From Nitzschia sp. DOCU1 (taxonomy: Eukaryota > Bacillariophyta > Bacillariophyceae > Bacillariales > Bacillariaceae), in assembly GCA_951394045.1 (NCBI GenBank), contig OX595998.1, forward strand, positions 1,674,001-1,738,000: a stretch of 64,000 bases of DNA, given 5' to 3'. The notes beneath the pieces were generated by a model, which was not told the DNA's origin, made no database searches, and saw only the letters and a program-made list of their open reading frames with translations. Positions 10,069 through 19,707 of the stretch are shown here, piece by piece (within the stretch, counting starts at the first letter, position 1; each line of letters begins with the position of its first letter). Made by a program: the position numbers and the translations under genes.

Positions 10069-10738
10069 CGGGGGCGCGGGAACCGGGCCTCATACACCAG
10101 GTATGAGGTGCACTCACTCTATCATAGTACGATACCGGTACGATCCCGGGCAGGATGTTCTCTATGGAAGTACACAGCTGTTGTTTCGTAGGGGCACATA
10201 CTCGAGTTCTACCGTAGTGCGACAATGGTCTTGTCGTGGAATTTCAGTTGAGGCGTTCGGACGAAGGGAGAAGAAGGCGAGATAAAAAGTTGGTGAGGCA
10301 TATCAAAATCAGGGGAATGAACCTTCCTCGTCTGCCGTTCCTATGAAATGCTGACTCTTATTGGTGCACAAAGTCTTCCACATTATGCAAAATCTGGATC
10401 ATGTAACCCTAACCCTAGCTTTCTTTATCTTAGTGCGCTTGATCAATCACGTAGCATGTACATTGTAAAATTCACAGGATTATTTTCTACACGCGTTCTA
10501 CGTTTATCAAGGTGGGAAGCAGTCGAAACAGCTGTAGTGCGTCGTGCCACATTGTCGTGTGCAGCTCAATTTCTACCCGTCTTCCCAGTTACTTTCCCCC
10601 TACTGATTGTACACAGCCCTACGGAGCAGCAACATCGAGAGCCACAGCCGGAGAGCACATTAAGCTCATCCTATTACTTACTACCGGTACGTTCATTACA
10701 GTGTAATATATCACCTCTCACCTCCGGTGCTTTTCACC
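10062..10738. other. Intergenic region upstream of the Cys/His-domain gene
   Basis: It contains the right flank of the older repeat, a hairpin CCTCATAC-ACCAG-GTATGAGG near 10088, two TACCGGTA palindromes (10133-10140, 10682-10689) and two adjacent telomere-type units AACCCTAACCCTA near 10404. A plus-strand frame here (10348 on) has no recognisable content and overlaps the next gene's start in another frame. The promoter and 5' UTR of the next gene should be in the last few hundred bases. Confidence 0.5.
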
Positions 10739-12103
10739 ATGGAAACGTCCAACAACATGTCTCAATCAAATCAACCGTTGGCTCAAGCTCCCCCTGGACT
10801 AGCGCCGCCGAACCAGGGAAATGGATCGATAACGAGCAGTACTGGGGCCCCTGAGGGAACCCAGCAGAATAACCAGTTGGTGATGCAGGCGGCCATCAAC
10901 AACTTTCTCCATGGACTGCAGAGTCGGCCAACAGGTCAGCAACCAACAGCTATGGCTATATTCCCAAACAGCAGCAATATGAACAACAATTTGCTCCAGC
11001 AACTCCTTCAGCTACGGCAGTTGCAGCCGCAACTATCGGCGCCCCAGCAGGTTGGCAACGGTAGCTCCGACAACCCGTTGGCGCAAGCGTTGTTAAGTGC
11101 ACTGGCGGCACATCCCCCCTCGAACAAGCCGTCTGACCTTTCCACAGACGAAGTGTCAGCTCAGTATTCTTCTTCTTGGAGAGGACCAACAGGCATCTCT
11201 TCCAGCGACAGAAGAAGGACTGTTATAGTGCCCTGCCGCGCCAGAGGAATGTCGATTGAGCACAACTTTCAAGTGAGTTCAATACAGAGTTACCTTCAGG
11301 ATCACTTATATTCCCTACTTTTGCTAAACCTCTCCGTCTCTTTTGTTATTGTTTCTTCTTAGACTGCTTGCTTCCAAGTTACGGACGATACCAAGCACGG
11401 AGACGGCCTGATCTGCAGTTTCCCAGAATGCCGAAACCGTGGGGTAAAGTTTCTTTACTGTGCCTTTTGCAAGGACCCCGTTGCTAAGCGCAACTTTCGG
11501 AATCAGCATACACATGCTGATGGCAAAGGCAAAACCGCGTCATCTCAGAACAATAACTCTGGGCTGACCTCGTCGCCGGGCGTTCAAAAGCCGCCTGTAG
11601 CAACTGTGATCTCGAAAACCAAGAAGCGAAAGGTGCACGAAGTCTCAGAGGGCACCGGTTCTACTGGGGTTTCATCCGGTTTAAAAACCGGGGGAGGTGC
11701 TAGCTCTACTACGAACTCAACCGATGAGAAGGACGCAAAGCGAATGAAAGCCGATATGCTCGGCAATGAAGACGACGAAGCGGCGCGCAAGCTGGCCAAG
11801 CTTGACAATGAGCGAAGGGCTGCATGGGAACGACTTCTTGTGTCAAGACCCGGTACAGACGACGGCGACGAAATGTCATCTTGGCTCATGCGGGTGATGG
11901 CTGTCAGCGACCTCAAAAAGTCTATCAAGGATGCTCTGCTAGTTCCGCAGCCTGGGTTCTCTCAGCAGGAACCATCGGAGACGTCATCGATATCACGAGG
12001 AACTACGGATAGTTCGAATGAAGATAGCAACGAGTCGTCGTTTCCGCAAAAGAAGGACTCCGGAGGAGACGAGGCTTCAAACGAAGGGGACTCGGACTGG
12101 TAG
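10739..12103 (+). CDS. Cys/His-domain (VPCRARGM) protein, probably nuclear
   Basis: Two exons, 10739-11272 and 11363-12103, with a 90-nt GTGAGT...TTCTTAG intron in phase 0; the joined frame gives 424 aa. Residues 1-160 are Gln/Asn/Pro-rich and low complexity. From about 164 comes VPCRARGMSIEHNF, split by the intron, then LICSFPECRN, FLYCAFC and PVAKRNFRNQHTH. This C-x4-C, C-x2-C and H-x-H set could bind zinc. I recall similar VPCRARGM proteins as a multi-copy family in diatom genomes, without known function. Then follow a basic KTKKRKVHE stretch (nuclear-localisation-like), an Arg/Glu-rich helix and a Ser/Glu/Asp-rich acidic tail. An activator-like regulator is plausible but unproven. The ATG at 10739 is used because the slightly longer frame begins at GTG. 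Confidence 0.85.
11273..11362 (+). other. Intron of the Cys/His-domain gene
   Basis: Starts GTGAGT after ...AACTTTCAA and ends in a pyrimidine-rich TTTCTTCTTAG. Removal joins two frames in phase 0 and completes the conserved Cys/His region. Confidence 0.85.
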
Positions 12104-12591
12104 ATTCGGTCCACTGTTGCGGAGTGTGCCGCAAGGACATCAATTACTTTCTCGCGAGAGGACGTTCGGTAGTAGTAGTCCAAAGAGAAGGACGAATTTA
12201 ATTGTAGATGCTACTAGTTTGATAGGTTACCGACCGATAAGCTTGTAGGGCACCTTAGATAGGCATTGGCTGATACAAGATATCGCGCTTTTGAGCACCT
12301 CCGCTTGGTTCTATTCCTCGTCCGCCAGAGAAGGAGGGGTTCGTAGAAGTATTTTTGAACAAGCCTTTTTTCTTAAATACGGAGTAGGAACCTCTTGCAG
12401 TGGAGAGGGTACTTGAGAGGATTTATTTTCTACCGCGAACGCATACTCCTACTAGAAATTCTAGGAAGACAGTTGCTTGTAAAGATAATTGTCGTTCCCG
12501 AAAGGACGCATTCAGACTCTATCGAACTGTCACACTACACTATGCAAAGCATTCAAATGCATCAAAAAATGTACATCGATGTCATTAAAAC
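12104..12591. other. Intergenic region between convergent genes
   Basis: 3' ends of the Cys/His gene (plus strand) and the SGNH gene (minus strand) meet here. Only short frames without recognisable content are present. Confidence 0.5.
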
Positions 12592-14118
12592 TTAGGCGAA
12601 ATCGTCATCATCAATGGCATACATATCGTCGCCTTGATTATCTTGTTCATCTTGGGCTGCTTGATAGTCTGCCTCGTAGGAGGAGGAGGAAGAAGATCGC
12701 CCCACTGTCTTTAAGGATTGAGGTTTGTGACCATACAATACTACCCGACGAGCAATCCTCCACAATGCCAGTGCCTCGTCCTTGTCGGGCACGGTAGTTG
12801 AATTCGCGTGCAGCTTGCGGGCTGTTTGAAATAGTTTCATGGTATCGTCAGTGACGACTCGAGACTTGGGGGGAGCGACATTGTAAATCGTCGCATGAAG
12901 TACCATTGCATACAAATAGGATCCATATCCTGACGGGTGGATACCGTCCTCCAAAAAGAGCTTGGACCAAAGGTCCTTATCTTCTTCCCAGACAGTCAAA
13001 TATGCGTCACCTACAGGAGCAATCTTGGTGCGTTGGAATCTTCCAGTCAACTTTTGGTCCAGGAATTGCTTGTATACTTTCGCACCGTCCATAATCAAGG
13101 AGGTGAAGGTGGGAATGTCGGTCAACCCTGTCATGTTGACATTGTCGGACCAGAAAGCGTGGGGTTGAACAATCACAGGAATGGATCCACCCCGGTTCAA
13201 GAGTGGACCATACGTGTAATTGAATCCTAGAATGGCTTCGGCGCGAGCATCATCAAAGCACATGCGCTTGGATTGATCGACAATTACAACGTAATCCCAC
13301 TTTTGAGTGTAGTTGTACGAGTTTTCGTAGTCGAGATAGTTGCTATCCACCAGGCAGGGATTGGATCCATCGTTAATGTAGTGTCCGTATTGGTTTCCGT
13401 AGGACAACATCTTGTCTTGTCCTGATAACAACTGGGGCACTGAGCACGCCCCATAGTCGTACAAATAAGCAACCTTGTTGCCTTCCGTAACCCATTCCTT
13501 TCCACCAATCATCGCATTGGATGACTGCCACTTGTAGTACATTCCGTTTCCAGTCTTGAGAATGCTCAAGATAGAACCACTGCCATGTAGGCAAGAATCT
13601 TGAAAGATGTGACCACCCGTCACCTGTTGAAAGAGACGCGGAAAGTCATTGATGAAAAAGTACGAGTTTCCAATAAAAGCAATGTTGAGATCCCGGCCAA
13701 CATGGCGGGGTCCTCTGAGGAGGGCCAATGTCAAAACGCCGGCAGCCAAAGCGGTGTACACAGCAATGAGCACCGTGGGGGAAGCTCCAAAGCATCCCAG
13801 AACAGTTTTGGTGCCACCATTCAAATTCTCTCGGGCCTTCTTCCACGTTGCTCGTCGGCGTTCGGCAATACTTTGTCGGTAGCCAGGAGGGAGAGTAATA
13901 TCTGTGTCGCCTTCTTCGGGGTCATAGACAGTGCGAGTAGACTTGCTGCCGTCAACATCTGCCCAGGCAGGAGAAGCATCTTCTTTCGTGATTATCACGA
14001 GTTCATCGTCAGGAACTTGTTCGATCAGAGGCTCCTGCCTCTGAGCCGATGTTGGAATCTCTACGGCTCCTTGTTCTTCCTGGCCCTTTTTTCTTCGACC
14101 AAAGAAAGGAATTTTCAT
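12592..14118 (-). CDS. Membrane-anchored SGNH-hydrolase-like protein
   Basis: 508 aa from the ATG at 14118 (MKIPFFGRRKK). A basic, charged N-terminal region of about 110 residues is followed by one hydrophobic segment (about 114-134, TVLIAVYTALAAGVLTLALL). This suggests a type II membrane protein with a lumenal or extracellular catalytic part. The latter opens with IAFIGNSYFFINDFP (block I; the GNS serine takes the place of GDS) and ends with DGIHPSGYGSYLYA, supplying the Asp and His of the triad. YVVIVDQS and several N-glycosylation sequons lie between. Such folds cleave esters; the substrate cannot be read. The frame stays open upstream to about 14601 and contains another hydrophobic stretch (CLISICWIGTIILSSFISLF), so a longer N-terminus or a second membrane helix cannot be excluded. 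Low-complexity Ser and Asp runs end the protein. Confidence 0.8.
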   Translation of the reverse strand: MKIPFFGRRKKGQEEQGAVEIPTSAQRQEPLIEQVPDDELVIITKEDASPAWADVDGSKSTRTVYDPEEGDTDITLPPGYRQSIAERRRATWKKARENLNGGTKTVLGCFGASPTVLIAVYTALAAGVLTLALLRGPRHVGRDLNIAFIGNSYFFINDFPRLFQQVTGGHIFQDSCLHGSGSILSILKTGNGMYYKWQSSNAMIGGKEWVTEGNKVAYLYDYGACSVPQLLSGQDKMLSYGNQYGHYINDGSNPCLVDSNYLDYENSYNYTQKWDYVVIVDQSKRMCFDDARAEAILGFNYTYGPLLNRGGSIPVIVQPHAFWSDNVNMTGLTDIPTFTSLIMDGAKVYKQFLDQKLTGRFQRTKIAPVGDAYLTVWEEDKDLWSKLFLEDGIHPSGYGSYLYAMVLHATIYNVAPPKSRVVTDDTMKLFQTARKLHANSTTVPDKDEALALWRIARRVVLYGHKPQSLKTVGRSSSSSSYEADYQAAQDEQDNQGDDMYAIDDDDFA

Positions 14119-14756
14119 TGTGTAGTAGCTTGGTATTAAAATCAAAAAGAGAGATATGAAGGATGATAGTATTATCGTTCCAATCCAGCAGATTGAAATA
14201 AGACACTCGCAAAACCCAAAGGATGCTGTCGGTTGGGGCGCGGCCTCGGTTGGAGGGAGATTGGCGACCGCGTATGTTTTTCGCCATATCATAGTCGTAA
14301 ATGAATTTGAATTAAATGCTTCGGAGTTGTAGACGTTGAAATACATTTCTGCGAGAGGCTTAGTCCAAAAAATCCTATGAATCGCGTTAACGGGTAAATT
14401 AGCGTTATTTATTCTCATGTCGCTTAAAAGTTTTGCGTTGATCGCTCGTTCCACCTCTCCGTTGGATCGCCAACGGATGCATCTCCCAACCAATAGTACT
14501 AAGTTTTGACTGGATAGGGCAAGCTCGCAAACGACAAGATGATAAGCTTCTACATAGCGTTTGGATGATTGTACCGGGGTCAAATAATGGGGCAAGATCA
14601 AAGTAATAGGATTCTTCCATTATGCTACCAGTCTGGTAGACGAGCTACCGTACTTGCTTGGTGCGTCGCAAGAACGATCATGCTCGTGGCCGCGGGGGCG
14701 GCGCAGGACGAGCAAGAAAGATCTTCGTCAAGATAACGCATGCTCACCATGCGCAT
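14119..14756. other. Upstream region of the SGNH gene
   Basis: Presumed promoter and 5' UTR of the SGNH gene, with the in-frame open extension mentioned there. No separate gene seen. Confidence 0.4.
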
Positions 14757-14771
14757 CGACTGAATTCAGTC
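14757..14771. repeat. Left outer inverted repeat of the piggyBac element
   Basis: CGACTGAATTCAGTC, itself containing the palindrome ACTGAATTCAGT; inverted partner at 17251-17265 with one mismatch. Confidence 0.6.
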
Positions 14772-14952
14772 TCGGATTGGGGAACCGCCACTCTTGAAAT
14801 ATAAAAAATGGGAAATGTATAAAAGCATATCATGAATCTACTCTTGTAGACGAATATTTTGATATATAGGTTGTATATGTAGATTTCTGATATTGCGCTA
14901 GCTACGACTTGTTGAATGCTGTGCCCGAGAGCCAAAATCGCAGAGACTGATT

Positions 14953-17040
14953 TCAGTTCCCATCTTCATCATCCATTTCCACCTCGGCACAATGTCTTCC
15001 AAAGCAGTCAGCACAACGGATGGTCCCTGGGGTGCAGCTACAATAGGTCCTGACCCTGTTTGAGCACCCAAAACACTTCCTCTGGGTATAATCACACGCA
15101 GTTTCCACCAGCTCGGTGCCCCGAAACGTGCGATTTTTTGGGATTCTCATCATGACATGGCCCGTGCCTTGGGCAGCCCTACGCTTCCTCGGACCAGCTT
15201 TTGCTGCTTCTTCTTCAAGCAAATATGGATTGTTGATCAGTGCTTCTGCCAGCTGCTTGCGGAAATCAAGTGTCTCCATCTCAGGATGTCCAAAAATATT
15301 TACCCAAGCTTTCATTGCATTGATTTCCGTGATTGCAATCAAGAATGCGAAGACACGGTTGGGCCACCAATGAGTGACCCAAGTCCTCTCTATACTGATT
15401 GGTGACTGTCGACGATTGTTGTGATCGTCCACAGCATGGCGGTATTGAAAGTGGTTGTGCACGAGCTCGGGATACTTGAATGTTGTTGACTTAGTTTCTC
15501 CTGCCCCATCAATCCAAGTCCGCTTCTTGTCCCCACCTACTCTCTCAAGAGTGCCGTACGTAGACATTAACATCATAGTGTAGTCCGGCTCTCTAAAACA
15601 ATGAATATCAATCTTTGCATCTTGCTCTAGGCTGATTCTGAAGGCATCAGCCTCTCCAACCTCTTTGTTCGCAAACACACCCTTCAAGTAGTCGCCATTG
15701 ATGTACTTGGGCCAGTAACGGCGCTTCTTTATCAAGGCGGCAGCAAAGACTCCTTTCTTGCGAAGCTCTAGTAAGGCTTTCACAACACAAAAGCCCGAAT
15801 CTAGAACAACTACTTTGCCAGTGTTCCATAGCATCTTCGTTAGCCTTAGAAGAAGCCCCACCGTGGCGCCACCCAATTCTTCAAACTCTGGTCTTCCCCT
15901 CTCGGGTGGCGAGGACTTCCCTTCAACCAGCTCTATGGCGAACATGATACCACTCAATCCACAACAGATAGAGTGGTATTCATTGCCAAAGGGCCATGGC
16001 TTTCTTGGAACAAACATGAACCCAGGACAGGTGTAGTTGCTGCTCCAAAAGGACATGGACTCATCAAGGCATGATATCCACGAGGGGGCAAAACAGGATT
16101 CCATGTTTGCATTCCATGCTGCTATCATGTCGCGAACTTCAAAGAAAGGATCCTTGTAGGTAGTAGGTGGGACTGTTGCTGTGTATTTCAAAGAATATAG
16201 AATGGCCTCAAACCTGGATCTAGACATTAGGTCCCCCAACCGGAAAGGGGCTCCATGATATCTAGAAATCTCGTTTTTCCAAAAGTCCCGTCGTGTTGGT
16301 CCTTGGACTGTGGACATCAGAAGCCACAATCCAATCCAACGTAAGAACTCTCCATATGTAATAGGTTCCCCAGGGGCAATCTGTTCGCTAATCAAAGGAA
16401 TTATGACACTTTTGACATGATTTGGCATGAAGAATAGTTCAAAAATGCGAAGAATTGTCGTTGGAAATTCTCGTGGGAATGAAACATGGGGCCTCACATT
16501 TCTGGCTCCAGTACTCTTTCTGTGACAAATATTGTCATGGCCCCACTCCCCATTAACCTCTGCATTGGCGCCTGTGGGTTGTGGGACATTTTCTGGGGCG
16601 GGCTCATTGTCATCATCAGTTGGGACAGTCGCTGCCACGATCCGGGCATCATCTGGGTGCACATATCCCCGGTGGATGCGCTCTTGCACTTCTTCTGGGA
16701 GCATTTCTTCCTCAGCATCATCGTCATTCCCTTTGTTGTTGCTTTCAGCTGCCACTGCATTTGAAAAGAAACCATCCACAGGGCCTTCATTTTGAATAAT
16801 TGCAAATTTCTCAGCACAATAAAGGGTAATGTTCGGGAAGTCATCGTGTCGCATGAGAATAGCCATGTAGGGCTTTCCACGGATTGTGCGAGTCTCCCTC
16901 CCAATTACAATCAAGTCTGACACCTTGTGGGCCCTTTCAGGGTTGTGGTATTGCTCCCTGATGTTGGCAGATGGGTGCAGCATCCGTGACAGGGCCGAAA
17001 CGACGGCCCCAATGCCCATTGTTTTCTTCCGACGAGCCAT
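14953..17040 (-). CDS. piggyBac-like (DDE_Tnp_1_7) transposase
   Basis: 695 aa, uninterrupted, from the ATG at 17040 (MARRKKTMG). A longer frame to 17085 starts only at TTG. The N-terminal 185 residues are acidic and variable. The conserved core begins near HVSFPREFPTT and has LMSRSRFEAILYSLKYT and CLDESMSFW (D326). It continues with VVVLDSGFCVVKAL (D414) and HAVDDHNNRRQSP (D538/539), i.e. the three catalytic acids of piggyBac enzymes. The C-terminus is a cross-brace-like zinc finger with C656, C659, C667, C669, C676, C679, H683 and C684, as in piggyBac relatives that bind their ends. Length and motifs are intact, so it could be active or domesticated. Flanking inverted repeats are described with the element. 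Confidence 0.9.
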   Translation of the reverse strand: MARRKKTMGIGAVVSALSRMLHPSANIREQYHNPERAHKVSDLIVIGRETRTIRGKPYMAILMRHDDFPNITLYCAEKFAIIQNEGPVDGFFSNAVAAESNNKGNDDDAEEEMLPEEVQERIHRGYVHPDDARIVAATVPTDDDNEPAPENVPQPTGANAEVNGEWGHDNICHRKSTGARNVRPHVSFPREFPTTILRIFELFFMPNHVKSVIIPLISEQIAPGEPITYGEFLRWIGLWLLMSTVQGPTRRDFWKNEISRYHGAPFRLGDLMSRSRFEAILYSLKYTATVPPTTYKDPFFEVRDMIAAWNANMESCFAPSWISCLDESMSFWSSNYTCPGFMFVPRKPWPFGNEYHSICCGLSGIMFAIELVEGKSSPPERGRPEFEELGGATVGLLLRLTKMLWNTGKVVVLDSGFCVVKALLELRKKGVFAAALIKKRRYWPKYINGDYLKGVFANKEVGEADAFRISLEQDAKIDIHCFREPDYTMMLMSTYGTLERVGGDKKRTWIDGAGETKSTTFKYPELVHNHFQYRHAVDDHNNRRQSPISIERTWVTHWWPNRVFAFLIAITEINAMKAWVNIFGHPEMETLDFRKQLAEALINNPYLLEEEAAKAGPRKRRAAQGTGHVMMRIPKNRTFRGTELVETACDYTQRKCFGCSNRVRTYCSCTPGTIRCADCFGRHCAEVEMDDEDGN

Positions 17041-17250
17041 TTTTATGATGATGCGCGAAATTTTTCCCGACTTTTCCCTCCACAAAAAGCCATCTCAGCG
17101 GCTCGTCCCTCCACATGACTGCATCCTTTTTATGCCGAACCCAATTAGACACAAAGGTAATTCATGTATTCATTAATGGAAAAATTTATTGAAATTCAAC
17201 GGCTCTAGAGGTATAACATGTTGTAAGTAGCAACTGAAATCAGTCGAATC

Positions 17251-17265
17251 GACTGGATTCAGTCG
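17251..17265. repeat. Right outer inverted repeat of the piggyBac element
   Basis: GACTGGATTCAGTCG; inverted partner of 14757-14771. The inner repeat 17232-17245 (AACTGAAATCAGTC) lies directly beside it. Confidence 0.6.
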
Positions 17266-17638
17266 CGCGGGAAGATATCCGATAATCTTTGACTTGGGAT
17301 TACCAGCATAGTATGAATATATGACTTCTGATCAAGGGGACTAAAATACTACCTATGAAGTATCCATAGTAGCAAGATAGCCATTGCTTCGCGCACTCTC
17401 TTTAGACTGCAAAAAGCGATGGCCTCCCGATGATGGCCGGGGACAAAGAAGACCATAGTTGGTCGAACGAGTCAACATTACTCCCCCATACATGAGACGT
17501 ACATAAGAATCAGCATAGAGACATACCCTCCTCCGCCTCTGCTCCTCCACACGCACGGCTCCATTGTAATCGAAATGCTCCTTGGATGCAGATCATTTTG
17601 AAAGAGGTATCACTCTTGTATTTCTTTCTCTCTACTCT
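17266..17638. other. Intergenic region before CLP1
   Basis: Probable promoter and 5' UTR of the CLP1 gene; nothing else recognised. Confidence 0.4.
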
Positions 17639-19069
17639 ATGATGGATCCATTCAGTTCCGCTACCGAAAGTGCCGATCTTCCTGAAGCCATTGGAGATCG
17701 TCACACGTTGCAACCGCAAGAAGAGTTACGGATTGAAATTCCCTTTTCTCAGTCGGAAACCACTCGCATTACACTCCAAAAGGGGAGTTGTGAATTGTGG
17801 GGTTGCGAGCTGGCTCTCGGAAAAACGTATGCCATAGCCAATGGCGGCATTCAATTAGCGCTGTTTACTTGGCATGGTTGTGTTGTGGACGTCAAGGCGG
17901 ATAATATGGAAATTTCGTACACGTCGGACGAGACCGATGCCAATGTCGCGTTTGTGAACACGCATGCGCAATTGGAAGCTCTGAGAGATGAAGCCTTGCA
18001 ATCCCTGGGACAAGGACCACGCGTCATGGTAGTGGGTCCACCAGAATCGGGAAAATCATGCTTGTGTAAAACCTTGGTGGCCTATGCTTGTAAGGTGGGC
18101 CGAACGCCCTTGTGGGTCGATTTGGATCCACATGATAATGCCATTAGTGTACCGGGAACTTTGGCGGTAGCTCCCATGACCACTGCGGCGATTACTGTCG
18201 AGACGTTTGCCACCAATGGAATTCCTCCCAATAGTGTTCATCCACTCGTGTTATGGCATGGAAGTTCCGGCACATCGGACATGAATGTCGACTTGTTTAT
18301 GGCACAAGTCGATCGGATCGCTGCCAGTATCAATGCACGTCTCAGTGAAGATGAATTGGCACGAGCCTCGGGTATTATTGTCAACACCAACGGCTGGATT
18401 CAAGATGATGGATACAAACTACTCTTGCATGCCGCACAAGCCCTCGAGATTACCGTCATTTTAATTTTGGGACATGATCGACTTTACTCACTCATGACCA
18501 ATCATTACAAGAACATGGAAGTGCCGCCCAAAGTCTTGAAATTGCCTCGCAGTGGAGGTGTTGTGAGTCGTCCTGAAACCTTTTTGAGACATGCTCGATC
18601 GCGGGCCGTCAAACGATACTTTTATGGCGATTTGGTCGACGCCAAGATCACGGAATCTTCTTCGTCGACAACAACAACGTCGACGGCGCCTGCCAGGGTT
18701 CCACAATTGACGCCCTTTCTTTTGCAATTGCCATTTGGAGAAGTGGAATTATTTCAATTATCCAGCATGGCACTGAGTAGTAGTTTGTTGCCGGTGGCGC
18801 AACAACAAACGACGGATGCCATTCAAATTCAAAGTGTCCCTCTCGAAGAAGCCTTGCAACACATGCTGGTAGCCGTATGCCATCCTTCGGCAGTGCAAGC
18901 CTATCGGGAATCCGGACGAGGACGAGACTTGCTCACGGCAGGAGTTGCTGGATTTTGTGTCGTGGAACGTGTCATGACGGATACGGATACGGTGCATCTA
19001 TTGAGTCCGTGTGCGGGGTCGTTACCGTCCAAGACGTTGCTATTGGGAGATGTCACGTGGATGGAATAG
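17639..19069 (+). CDS. CLP1: CLP1-family polynucleotide 5'-hydroxyl kinase / cleavage factor subunit
   Basis: 476 aa, single exon, ATG at 17639 (MMDPFSS); the frame extends to 17582 only with TTG. The N-terminal beta domain (EELRIEIPFS..., GSCELWGCELALGKTYAI) resembles the CLP1 N-domain. The P-loop GPPESGKS (about 133-140) is followed by the conserved CLP1 stretches PLWVDLDPHDNAISVPGTLA, split here as PLWVDLDPHDN and ISVPGTLA, then LVLWHGSS and GIIVNTNGWIQDDGY. The C-terminal part includes RSRAVKRYFYGD, typical of CLP1. In eukaryotes CLP1 phosphorylates RNA 5' ends and belongs to pre-mRNA 3'-end cleavage factor and the tRNA splicing complex. A nuclear role is expected. No upstream partner gene is evident. 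Confidence 0.92.
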   Translation: MMDPFSSATESADLPEAIGDRHTLQPQEELRIEIPFSQSETTRITLQKGSCELWGCELALGKTYAIANGGIQLALFTWHGCVVDVKADNMEISYTSDETDANVAFVNTHAQLEALRDEALQSLGQGPRVMVVGPPESGKSCLCKTLVAYACKVGRTPLWVDLDPHDNAISVPGTLAVAPMTTAAITVETFATNGIPPNSVHPLVLWHGSSGTSDMNVDLFMAQVDRIAASINARLSEDELARASGIIVNTNGWIQDDGYKLLLHAAQALEITVILILGHDRLYSLMTNHYKNMEVPPKVLKLPRSGGVVSRPETFLRHARSRAVKRYFYGDLVDAKITESSSSTTTTSTAPARVPQLTPFLLQLPFGEVELFQLSSMALSSSLLPVAQQQTTDAIQIQSVPLEEALQHMLVAVCHPSAVQAYRESGRGRDLLTAGVAGFCVVERVMTDTDTVHLLSPCAGSLPSKTLLLGDVTWME

Positions 19070-19707
19070 AAACAGAAAAACCTAGCATAGATTTGGGTTT
19101 GTGCTACTTACGAATGAGTATCGTAAAACAATGGGCTAGCGAAGAAATGCAACCTGACCGAGCGAGAACTAGCTAGCTGGCGTAACGGGTGGGCTAGCGA
19201 CGGAAATGAAATAGCACCGAGCCTAGCTACCTAGCTATCTGGAGTAACGTTAGAGCTAAGGACGAAGAATAGTTGTAGCACAGACAGCCTGGACGCCAGC
19301 CGCAATGGATTAGAATCGAGAAATACATTCCCACTACCCGCGGCAAGTAACGCAATGGGGTCCACAGATGCAAACATGTAGTAGTCTAGCTATTAGGACT
19401 AGATAGCTGCTGTATTCGACAGCACTTGGCCATTCCACCAGGATCTTTCGACCCACTATTTTCGAGATTTGCTTCAAAGCCCCATCGAATCGTAGTCAAA
19501 CCATCTAAATGGTGCCCCAGCTCTCAAGGAAATGATTGCCTTCTTTTTCAAAGGTCTGCGTCGGCTGTTACAGGCACGGAATGAAACCATAGAACCGACG
19601 GTGCCCTTGCCGACGCTTCAGTTTCTCTTTCCTGCCCAGTCAGCGCTCTTGCAATATTAAATGGATCATAAGGTCAACGTTCAAAATCTCTTAGGTTTGG
19701 CCCAATG
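19070..19707. other. Intergenic region between convergent genes, rich in CTAGCTAG words
   Basis: Contains repeated GCTAGC/CTAGCTA words (19140-19240, 19385) common in several non-coding parts of this window. No coding content recognised. Confidence 0.45.

Larger units (their letters stand above)
14757..17265 (-). mobile_element. piggyBac-type DNA transposon or domesticated relative
   Basis: The transposase gene is bracketed by inverted copies of CGACTGAATTCAGTC (14757-14771) and GACTGGATTCAGTCG (17251-17265), 14 of 15 matching. A second inverted pair, GACTGATTTCAGTT (14945-14958) and AACTGAAATCAGTC (17232-17245), is exact. The left inner copy overlaps the transposase stop codon. No flanking TTAA pair, the usual piggyBac target duplication, adjoins the outer repeats. 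The true ends may therefore lie elsewhere or the copy may be immobile. Confidence 0.6.

Noticed and set aside
10348..10854. Plus-strand frame of 168 codons before the Cys/His gene
   Set aside because: Overlaps the real gene start in another frame and has no recognisable content.
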